DNA of 64,000 bases from an uncultured Bacteroidota bacterium (lineage in GTDB: Bacteria; Bacteroidota; Bacteroidia; AKYH767-A; OLB10). Positions within the stretch are counted from its first letter, which is position 1. Each line of letters begins with the position of its first letter. Positions 50,839 to 59,399 of this stretch are shown piece after piece. The notes beneath the pieces were generated by a model. The model did not search any database, was not told the DNA's origin, and saw only the letters and a list, made by a program, of their open reading frames with translations. Where the stretch lies: NCBI GenBank assembly GCA_903881665.1, contig CAIRUC010000125.1, positions 1 to 64,000 on the forward strand. Reading direction: 5' to 3'. Position numbers and translations under genes: made by a program.

Positions 50839-51281
50839 AAAGGGAAAGGGATTTTCTACTTTATTTTTTCTAAGCCCTTTAGTATAGTTCACTATTTTGT
50901 AATTCCTATAAAGGTAAAGTTCATTATAGCTATTACAATTTAAGAATAGCGGATTGTTCTCTTTACGTCTCTTATTTTTGACTTGTGCTTTATTATTTAT
51001 CCGAATTAATTTTTAGTCATCCCTTATTCTGCTTTATAAAGAAATCTGTTTGAAAATTAACCAACGAGCAAAACAGGAGTCTCATCTGTAAATTCAAATT
51101 TTAAAAAAGGTATGTAAATAGCTTTTGTAAATAAAATGGCCTCGTACAACTCGTCCATAAGTACTATAGGAAGATTGGATGGAGGAACCTCCATTTTAAT
51201 CGCAAATAATATCTCCTTTATCATAAAAGGAGTTGAATTCTATCAATCTTTAGCAAAAAAATAAGATTTATTTTGTTCTGC

Positions 51282-51527
51282 TTATCTGATAAAGAAAATT
51301 AGTGCTATCATCATTCCAATTGGAATTGCAAGAAAGACGATGAGCGTTACCACACACCCTTTACTAGTTCTGTTGTACACTCTATTGTAAGCCGCTTTTT
51401 TAGGATCGGTTAACCATCCCCATCCTCGAGGCGCTTTTAACCCAACAGAATGCCTTAAATATCTTTTAAAACTAGTACGTGCGGCAATACGTTTAGTAAG
51501 CGAGGGAATACGGAATCCAAATTTCAT
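51282..51527 (-). CDS. Small protein with N-terminal MKFGFRIPSLTKRIAART...DPKKAAYNRVYNRTS motif and one TM helix
   Basis: Intact 81-aa ORF; motif resembles a widespread bacterial N-terminal module (from memory). Confidence 0.65.
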   Translation of the reverse strand: MKFGFRIPSLTKRIAARTSFKRYLRHSVGLKAPRGWGWLTDPKKAAYNRVYNRTSKGCVVTLIVFLAIPIGMMIALIFFIR

Positions 51528-51688
51528 TCTATCAGTTTAAATTAAAACAAATCCACAAAGAAATCCCCTTTTACATGCTTTGTTTATGGTATTCGTGGTT
51601 ACGGGTATGAAGTTAAATAAATTTATCTGTTTTCATTATTTAATAAAAAATTAAAGTAACTAGAAGGATCGTTTTGTGGAATTACCCA

Positions 51689-52057
51689 TTATTTTTTTCC
51701 GAATAACGCTAATATTGCTGGGATTATCAACATTAATACAAGCTGAAGGAAAAAGAACAAGGCGAGTACTGTCATAAATCCATAATCACGGTTACTAACT
51801 ATCCAGATAAAGTGTAAAGCACCTGAGACATATCCGCCAGCACCCCCAATAAAAAATCCTAATACTAGCGCCACTATTAACATCGATATTTGCAATACAA
51901 AAAACACTTGCATAAAATCTCCAAAACCATCAATATCAGTAGGCAGGTATTTATTATTGTTCGACATCAACCCAATATTGGAACAACTGGTTAATAACGT
52001 TGTTATTAATGCAAGCAGCGTAGTCATTAAAACAAGCCTTTTTATTTCTTTTTTCAT
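51689..52057 (-). CDS. Small membrane (lipo)protein, hypothetical
   Basis: Lipobox-like LITTLLTSC, two hydrophobic segments including Gly-rich GFFIGGAGGYVSGA. Confidence 0.6.
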   Translation of the reverse strand: MKKEIKRLVLMTTLLALITTLLTSCSNIGLMSNNNKYLPTDIDGFGDFMQVFFVLQISMLIVALVLGFFIGGAGGYVSGALHFIWIVSNRDYGFMTVLALFFFLQLVLMLIIPAILALFGKK

Positions 52058-52123
52058 GTTTATTTTTTTTAATACTTACTTATATACAATCATAAAACAA
52101 TTTTATTCTTTAAACGAGTGCTT

Positions 52124-54175
52124 TTACTTTTTCAAAGGAGGAAAAAGTTTTACCTTTTCTCTTGGAATCACAATCTTCTTCGGTTCAGCATTCTCTCCTG
52201 TAATATAATAATACTTCGCTATTTCTTCGGGTAAGAAAGTACGAAATGAAGCGCGAATACGTGCTGCTTTTTGATTTACTGAAGGATTGGTGCTATCAAT
52301 TAAATCTTCGATTGATTGACGCACAGCAATGGTTGGTTCTCTTCCAGTAACTGCAGTATACAAAAAGAATAATTGTTTTCTGTGATCGGTTAAATTTTTA
52401 AAAAGAATCCCTTCAGGATGATCTAAGAAAAGTAGAAATAATATTTTGGCTAAGGGATACATAGGAATATCAGCGATCTTATAATCAGGTAATGAAATTT
52501 TATAATCCGGGTCGATTACTATTCGACTGAGTCGAGGGGCCGCTAAATGCTTTTTCAACAAAACTAAAATATCATTCGCCACCTCGGGGTAATCTGCCTT
52601 CAGTTTTTCGGCCAACAACTCCATCAATCCAGCTACGGTAGGTGCGTGTTTGTTATTGTTAATACGATCTAATTGTTCGGAAATGGCGTTGAGTTCTTCA
52701 GCATGTGGATCGTTATCGTCTGATGGATAAATAGGGGTTATTAATTCATAGAAATATCTATCGGCATCCCAGAATCCTTTATGTAAATTTACTTTTGAAT
52801 ACGCGGGGGCACCACGTGAACTTAAGTTTAGTTGATTAAAATAATCGTTTAGTTTAACCGCTAGGTTTTCGGGAGGAATTAAATTCAGCGGCAAAAATGT
52901 ATATTCATCATGCTGAAAATTATCGTGATCGCTAAGTTTTCTTAATAAAATCGGATAGTCGTATACGGGAACCTCCAAAGAACGCAATAAATAATTCTCT
53001 ATTTCATACTTCTCTTTAGAAAGAAAAATGTAAGTAAGAGCCTTATGCAAATCATTTTCGTTAACTTGACGAAGGGAAGGAAAGAATGAATGCAACCAAA
53101 TTAATAAATTTTCGCTGATTTCAGTATTAAATGCGTTTACCTCTTGATCTAAAAAAACGAATTTGTAGCCCTGATTCGAAAATCCTGTTACGATATCACT
53201 ATAATGCTCGTGAATATACGAACGCATTTGCTCGTCACCCTTCGTTCCGATATAATAAACAGTTGAGCAATCTAAAGTATCATTTTGAATTCCTTGAGGA
53301 TAATTAGTAGCATAAGAACGAAAAAAAACATCCTTAAGGACATTGACAATTCCCGAATTTCGATCATTAACCACTTTTTGATCTACGTAAGGATTCCAAT
53401 GAATTATTTTTCGATAATTTATTCCTTTTTCATTCGGAAAGCCTTGTTCCTCTAATTTATCAATATTGTTTTTATTATCTGTAATAAATAGGGCGTTTTT
53501 AAAATCAGTATCCTCTTTAACAAATTGCTCAAACGCTTTATTCCATTCAGGGAACCAATAATCTACTTTCCCCTCTGAAGTCAGTCGATCTAATAGCGCT
53601 TGCCTTTCACTATCAATTGGTGCGGTACCATAAAGCACCAACTTAAATCGTCTCTTTTTAACGGATGCGTAAAAATCAATGAACGACTCTTCAACGGCAT
53701 TTTTATATTTCTCTTTCACGTTTTCAAATTCAAACGATTCTACTTGCCATGGAACCAGTTTAAAATAAAAAGAGTTTGTGTCTTCAATAAATTCAAAAAC
53801 TTCAAATTTCCCGATTGAAATTAATTTGACCAACAATAAAAATGGCAACATCATTAACAAAACAGGAATAATAATAATAATATGAAGCACCTGCGGCCAT
53901 CGTGATTCATGGGTTAACTTACGTTTAATTCTTTTCTTATGAATTTTTTGATCTGTTAAATCAGGTCGAGTTTCTTGATTATAAATATACCCCTCGTATT
54001 GTATCCAAAAATAATCTGTAGCCGGTACAAATACCAATCTTTTCCTCTTATACATTTCAACTTGCGCCATAATAATAACTGATATTAATAGTGAAATTAA
54101 TAAAGAAACGTTAGAAACGTATAGAAATAGCGCGTATTGCATAATATGGCGAATGAATCTGCCAAAATGCCACAA
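52124..54175 (-). CDS. Large membrane-anchored hypothetical protein with C-terminal domain homologous to that of 49684-50838
   Basis: N-terminal TM segments; C-terminal MYPLAKILFLLFLDHPEGILFKNLTDHRKQLFFLY...KAARIRASFRTFLPEEIAKYYYITGENAEPKKI. Confidence 0.8.
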   Translation of the reverse strand: MWHFGRFIRHIMQYALFLYVSNVSLLISLLISVIIMAQVEMYKRKRLVFVPATDYFWIQYEGYIYNQETRPDLTDQKIHKKRIKRKLTHESRWPQVLHIIIIIPVLLMMLPFLLLVKLISIGKFEVFEFIEDTNSFYFKLVPWQVESFEFENVKEKYKNAVEESFIDFYASVKKRRFKLVLYGTAPIDSERQALLDRLTSEGKVDYWFPEWNKAFEQFVKEDTDFKNALFITDNKNNIDKLEEQGFPNEKGINYRKIIHWNPYVDQKVVNDRNSGIVNVLKDVFFRSYATNYPQGIQNDTLDCSTVYYIGTKGDEQMRSYIHEHYSDIVTGFSNQGYKFVFLDQEVNAFNTEISENLLIWLHSFFPSLRQVNENDLHKALTYIFLSKEKYEIENYLLRSLEVPVYDYPILLRKLSDHDNFQHDEYTFLPLNLIPPENLAVKLNDYFNQLNLSSRGAPAYSKVNLHKGFWDADRYFYELITPIYPSDDNDPHAEELNAISEQLDRINNNKHAPTVAGLMELLAEKLKADYPEVANDILVLLKKHLAAPRLSRIVIDPDYKISLPDYKIADIPMYPLAKILFLLFLDHPEGILFKNLTDHRKQLFFLYTAVTGREPTIAVRQSIEDLIDSTNPSVNQKAARIRASFRTFLPEEIAKYYYITGENAEPKKIVIPREKVKLFPPLKK

Positions 54176-54630
54176 AAACCTACGACATCATAGAAACTGC
54201 AACCTTGCAGTTTTTTTATTTATTCTATTAATAAAAGTTTCTTTGTCTCTATCAACTATCTGAAATTTATATGTGATATCTATTGGACATACGTTTTCTG
54301 GCGTAAAAATAGTTAATGTAGTGATAAACAAAGCTATCTGACCAGATGTAGGTTGCCCCCATTAAAATTAAACCCGCCGTTAGAGATCCCCCCTCACTTT
54401 TGAGCCCGGTTTTGGGCCGGCGGGGTTTTTAAAATTTAAGGAATATCGTTAGTGAATATAGAATCGTTTTGAAAAAGGTAAGCTGTTTGATTGTTAGGGT
54501 TTTGGATTGGAGAAAGCAGAAGTGAGTATGAATATATTCTCTTCTTGAAGATGTTTTTCATATTATAAGAGAAGCTTTGCGTGCTGTGTATTATTTTGGT
54601 TTAATTATCAGCTAAAAAATTCCTCAATTA

Positions 54631-55773
54631 CTAATAATAACGTCTTTGTAGCTCGAATCTGAAACTCGAAACTATTGCTTTAATAAAAGCATCTCTCTCC
54701 CTTTTCGGTTTGTTGAGTTGCTGTAAAGTCCTTTCGACTTTTTTGAGATCGTTGATACTAATTTGAACTTGGTTTTCGGGCTTCCAGATTTTTAATGAAA
54801 AGGCATTGTCGACATAGTTTCTTAAGAAGTTGTATTCGGGTTGGTAAAACAGTTTCGCTTCTTTGGTTTTTATTTCATCTAGTTGTTCTTTGAAAACTTT
54901 GATGTAAATTTTTAATTGCGCATCGGAAAGTTCATTGAGCCTCTCTGAACTATCGGCCATCAATTCTTGTTCTAATGCCAGCAAAGTGAAAAGATCTTTC
55001 TCGTTATAGGCTTGATTTACCTTTTTCATGAACTCTTCTTTCTTTATTCGCTCTGTTTCATCAAGTTCTAAATCGGGATGTACCAGCTTTGCTAAACATT
55101 TGAATATCGTACTTACACTTTTCTTTTTCGCTGCTTCGATCTCTTTTTGCGCTGCTTCTTTTTTTAATTCCTTTTTGCTTTTCTTTGGACCAGTTCCGTC
55201 GAAGTGCGCTTTTTGTTTCGCTTGGTTGAGTCTGTCATTTAGCTGCGCTTTTAATTCTTCTTCACACATGTAAAAACTTAAATTACTAATATCAACATCG
55301 AGACCAATTTTCAAGTACTGTCGCTTGAGATCGGATAAACACTCTTCAAATTCTTCTTGATCTGATTCTTCATCTTCTTTATTATCGCTTTTTTCTCCAT
55401 AATGCTCCAATAGCAATTCGTCGTAAATACTATTCAAATAGGAATGCTCTTTCTCTGATAAATTTTCTCCTAGTTTTTTAATTTCGCCGTACTCCTTTAT
55501 TAAAAAATGAGCAAAATATACATCCCTCTTATTCCCTTTCTTATCGTTATAAGCTTCCCAATAAATATAAAACAATTTAAGACTAATCGCTATTTGATTA
55601 TCTACGATTGGTCGCAATTGAGAATCTGCTAACTTTCTTTTACTCTCAAGCATTGACTTCGTATTTTCAAAAGAGTCATTTGCCGTCCCGATTTTTAATA
55701 GTAAATCATTGAACGCTGCCTCTTCTTTCGATAAGACTTTATCTTTTATAATTATTGGAATAATTTGATACAT
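54631..55773 (-). CDS. Hypothetical coiled-coil protein with J-domain-like segment
   Basis: IFKCLAKLVHPDLELDETERIKKEEFMKKVNQAYNEKDLFTLLALEQ: HPD tripeptide plus following helix typical of J domains. Confidence 0.72.
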   Translation of the reverse strand: MYQIIPIIIKDKVLSKEEAAFNDLLLKIGTANDSFENTKSMLESKRKLADSQLRPIVDNQIAISLKLFYIYWEAYNDKKGNKRDVYFAHFLIKEYGEIKKLGENLSEKEHSYLNSIYDELLLEHYGEKSDNKEDEESDQEEFEECLSDLKRQYLKIGLDVDISNLSFYMCEEELKAQLNDRLNQAKQKAHFDGTGPKKSKKELKKEAAQKEIEAAKKKSVSTIFKCLAKLVHPDLELDETERIKKEEFMKKVNQAYNEKDLFTLLALEQELMADSSERLNELSDAQLKIYIKVFKEQLDEIKTKEAKLFYQPEYNFLRNYVDNAFSLKIWKPENQVQISINDLKKVERTLQQLNKPKRERDAFIKAIVSSFRFELQRRYY

Positions 55774-55965
55774 GATATGACTTATGAAAGACTTGCTTCA
55801 ATAAAATTTTTATCAGCGAATTTAACATATAAATCTGGTATTGGGTATTAGCTGGCCTATACCATTTATAGTTCATCAAAATAATAAAACGACCGTCACA
55901 ACCCTTCATAATAATCAGCCACATGTGCGGCTTATTCTCCGCCAATATCTTTGTGCTAATTAAAA

Positions 55966-56469
55966 TTACTTTTCCATTACCACTTCGTTTAAAATCACTT
56001 CTCCTTTGTCATCTTTGCTGATGATTAGAATACATGACGGAACCATGGTGTAAGTTGTTTTTTGGCCTTGTTCGATGATGTATGAAAAAATGATTTTGTC
56101 TTCTTTATTTTTCGAAATGCGCGAAGGAATAATGCTCGTGATGAATTCTGTTTCTGGAACCATTACTGCAATTACAACTTGCTTAGAAAAATCGATTGCT
56201 GTTGGTTTTCCATCTTCGCCCATCACCGTTGCCATACCGAAGATACTGTCGAACGTTGATTGCGTTTCTATTAAAGGATTCGAAATTGAATCGATTGTAT
56301 TATTTACGAAATAGTTTTTCGCAATTTTAAAATCTATATTTTTCAATTCATTGTCAACATTCATAGTTGAGCTTGCGAAAGAAGTATTAGTGTCTTGACT
56401 TTTTTGTTCCTTACAAGAAAATAATGTTAAAGCAAATATAAATAATGTTAAAAACTTAAAATATTTCAT
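55966..56469 (-). CDS. Hypothetical lipoprotein
   Basis: Lipobox LTLFSCKEQK; intact 167-aa ORF. Confidence 0.7.
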   Translation of the reverse strand: MKYFKFLTLFIFALTLFSCKEQKSQDTNTSFASSTMNVDNELKNIDFKIAKNYFVNNTIDSISNPLIETQSTFDSIFGMATVMGEDGKPTAIDFSKQVVIAVMVPETEFITSIIPSRISKNKEDKIIFSYIIEQGQKTTYTMVPSCILIISKDDKGEVILNEVVMEK

Positions 56470-56708
56470 AACGAGAATATGATTGATTGAATGTAGAGAA
56501 GGGTAGTAAGTAAATTATTACTTTAATCTTTTTATGATCGACTCATACATTTAAGTTGTTTTGTTATCGGCAAAAGACAATAGATATTTAGGTTTCGTTT
56601 CAATTGAAAAAAGCAATGGTAGATTCTCTTTCTTCGATAGTCTGTTTTCTGTCATCTATAATCTTAAACAAGTCGGCGCAATAAAAACTATCCGATATTT
56701 CTAGGGTG

Positions 56709-57230
56709 CTAATTCTCCCCTCCCCCATCACAAATCACAATCTTCGATAACCACCTTACATTTCTGCTTCCACCTTTAATGTCTTTTGTAGAGAGTAGTA
56801 GTGTTTTGTTGGATGTTTCGCTCGCTTCTTTTCCGTCGATTTCAGTTACGATATATAAATTATTTCCAATTTCGGTATTGTACACTTCGTTAAACGAAAA
56901 CACAATTTTATATCCGTCGCTGGCCACAAACAAAAAATAATATTGCCCCAGTTGACGCGAGTATTCATACTGAAATGCCACGCTATCCAGAATACTCTTC
57001 ACTAGCACGCCTTTCACCGCTTTCGCTTTGTCTTCTTTGCGGGGCGTGCAACTTACGTTGATGTCTTGTAGCTCGATGTTATTATAATTTTTTAAATCTG
57101 ATAAAGTAATGGCTTTCTCTGCCATTACTTTACCTGTTATCATGAACCCTTTGGTTGAAGCATCGAAAGGGGTTTGAGCAAATATCGTTGTTGAGAATAG
57201 TAGGAAGAGGAAGAAGAATTTGAATTTCAT
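56709..57230 (-). CDS. Molybdopterin-dependent oxidoreductase (sulfite oxidase)-like domain protein
   Basis: Signal peptide; ITLSDLKNYNNIELQDINVSCT...AVKGVLVKSILD pattern of small Oxidored_molyb-like proteins. Confidence 0.6.
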   Translation of the reverse strand: MKFKFFFLFLLFSTTIFAQTPFDASTKGFMITGKVMAEKAITLSDLKNYNNIELQDINVSCTPRKEDKAKAVKGVLVKSILDSVAFQYEYSRQLGQYYFLFVASDGYKIVFSFNEVYNTEIGNNLYIVTEIDGKEASETSNKTLLLSTKDIKGGSRNVRWLSKIVICDGGGEN

Positions 57231-57396
57231 GGGTGTTTAATTTTGAATTGGGGCGAAGCCCTGCAGTGTGTCGTATTGTTTTTGTTTTTTTGATCTGAGT
57301 ATTGATCGACTCTAGTGCAGAGTATTTTGGATTGGCTGACGCGTTTTGGTCTAACAGTGGTCTATGTTATTGAGCTTACTGAAATATCGAGTCTTG

Positions 57397-57430
57397 GTCA
57401 TCGAGCGAAGTCGAGATGAGTCGAGATGAG
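57397..57430. repeat. REP-like palindrome with tandem tcgagatgag
   Basis: gtcatcgagcgaagtcgagatgagtcgagatgag; inverted-repeat core tcgagcgaagtcga. Confidence 0.5.
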
Positions 57431-57435
57431 GCCCC

Positions 57436-58011
57436 CTAAAAATGAAATCCGATAATTAACAACCCGATGGTTCCTAAACCGATTTCATATGTTTCATTGT
57501 TTGCTGAAGGGTCGAAAGAAGATGGATTGCGGTAGATGAAATAGGTGAAGTTTAAGCGAGGCTCTGTAGAGATCGATAATCGTTTTGAGAGGAAATACGT
57601 AGCACCAATAAACAACCCTGCTCCTACTTTGTAGTTTTGGTTGGGTTGAAAATTTCCTTTAGAATAACTTCCGAAGAAATCAGTTCCATAATAAACTTTA
57701 TAGGTATTTGCTTTTAAAATCGACTTGTCGATACCTAAAGATAAATCTATATACCTTCCTTTATCGTTATCGTCGGACACTGCAAAATTTAATGCAGTGC
57801 GAAAACGAAACTTCGGTGATAGTGATCGTCGATAATAAATAGCATACGATTGCACGTCCTTCTTTAGAAACGTGAGAATACTAGTAACATCAATATCAAC
57901 TTCATTTTTTGAATAGCGAGCGTCGGTGTGCGTAGAGTCTTGCGCATGTAATGTAGTCACCACAAACAGACAAACGATTAGAATCAGCAATTTTCTCATA
58001 AGGCTCCCCAA
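57436..58011 (-). CDS. Outer-membrane beta-barrel-like protein
   Basis: Signal peptide LLILIVCLFVVTTLHA; beta pattern, C-terminal aromatic (GFHF). Confidence 0.7.
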   Translation of the reverse strand: MGSLMRKLLILIVCLFVVTTLHAQDSTHTDARYSKNEVDIDVTSILTFLKKDVQSYAIYYRRSLSPKFRFRTALNFAVSDDNDKGRYIDLSLGIDKSILKANTYKVYYGTDFFGSYSKGNFQPNQNYKVGAGLFIGATYFLSKRLSISTEPRLNFTYFIYRNPSSFDPSANNETYEIGLGTIGLLIIGFHF

Positions 58012-59090
58012 TATGGCGTCAACATCGCTTTAATATCACTTACTAATGGCGAGTGATAAATGGACGAGTTTTCAGAAGTTCCATCTTTATAGAATACAAA
58101 CAACTCATTTCCGTTTCCTACATTCGCAAATCGGAGATCTCCGATTTTAACCGATTGATAAAACACTTCGAAATTAATGGTGCTGTTTAACTGCGTAGAA
58201 GAAGGATTAATGAACGAATAATAACTGTGTGCATCCCAAGAACCGCTTACCGATAAATCTCCTTTCGTTGCATCGAAAATCACGTTGTTTAAATCTTGCT
58301 TTACATCAAATTGCTCGAAATCGTTGTTTGCAAAGGAAGCTTTTACATTGAATGTTGTTTCGCATCCGGTTAAGGATTGAAGACTTCCTGTTGCTTTAAA
58401 TTGTGTTGGTGTTAATTGCGTAACAGTGAAATGATAATTGAATGGTGAGCAGAACATATCGACCACCAAATTTTGTGGACAAGGAAATCCTGTCGGATTG
58501 TATGATCCTTGCAACGCTAAACTGAAAAGTGTATTTTGATTTCGCTTTAAAGTACAATTTAAATTTGTTGGAAGATACACCGAATCGTTATTGATAAAAT
58601 ATAAATTGTCGGAGTACTGTGTTAATTGCATTTGACAATCGTTGAAGCTCTGTGCCGGCGACGAAGGGAAGTTAATAACGATTTGATTCGAGAGCGCTGT
58701 TTTTGTCCACGTTTGTGAACCCTGGTTCCATGTATAAGTACCGTACGATTGTGAGAAATTCAATTTCCATGGAGTATAAATAGAAGTAAAATCAACCAAG
58801 TTGTCGAGTTTATCTCTCAGTGTTTCCATCCATACTTTATTATTTGCAGTACCATTGCTCAATCCCGTGAAGCCATAAAATGCCGTTGCTAAATCACCAG
58901 AATTCAAAGTTGACATACATTGAGAGATATCTGTCATAGAATTCGACAAAAACAATTTATCCTGTGAAACGGTAGTTAATTGTGCCGCTGCCGCTGTAGG
59001 ATCCGATGATTTTTTACATCCGCTATAGATTATCGCAACAGAAATAAAAATAATTGCCGATGCTACATAAATTAATTTTCCTTTTTTCAT
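57996..59090 (-). CDS. Hypothetical lipoprotein
   Basis: Lipobox AIIYSGCKKS; overlaps start of downstream beta-barrel gene. Confidence 0.7.
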   Translation of the reverse strand: MKKGKLIYVASAIIFISVAIIYSGCKKSSDPTAAAAQLTTVSQDKLFLSNSMTDISQCMSTLNSGDLATAFYGFTGLSNGTANNKVWMETLRDKLDNLVDFTSIYTPWKLNFSQSYGTYTWNQGSQTWTKTALSNQIVINFPSSPAQSFNDCQMQLTQYSDNLYFINNDSVYLPTNLNCTLKRNQNTLFSLALQGSYNPTGFPCPQNLVVDMFCSPFNYHFTVTQLTPTQFKATGSLQSLTGCETTFNVKASFANNDFEQFDVKQDLNNVIFDATKGDLSVSGSWDAHSYYSFINPSSTQLNSTINFEVFYQSVKIGDLRFANVGNGNELFVFYKDGTSENSSIYHSPLVSDIKAMLTPYWGAL

Positions 59091-59347
59091 GACTTAAGCT
59101 TAAGGCGACAAAGATACTATTAAATTGATTTTGATGGGGGCGAAGCGTTTCAATGGGTAAATAGCGGAGTAGAGACGAGACGCTGATCCGGCGTTGGCGG
59201 AGGTAGATTAAAGGCTAACGCACTTTATATGGCCATTGAGAAAATTATAGGTTATTGATGAATAAAACATATTTGATCATAATTCTCTGCGTTATCTACG
59301 GCCATTTCAAACTCTCTTCTACCGAGGCTTATCCTCCAACCAATAAA

Positions 59348-59378
59348 AAAGCCCTGCATCTCTTCAATACAGGGCTTT
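59348..59378 (-). terminator. Rho-independent terminator of the sigma-MbnP-YHYH operon
   Basis: aaagccctg ... cagggcttt with A-run on plus strand (T-run on minus). Confidence 0.82.
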
Positions 59379-59399
59379 CGAAAAATACTTAACAAAATT

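Noticed and set aside
55739-55945. 68-aa minus-strand ORF upstream of the J-domain gene
   Set aside because: No domain signature; likely intergenic chance ORF.
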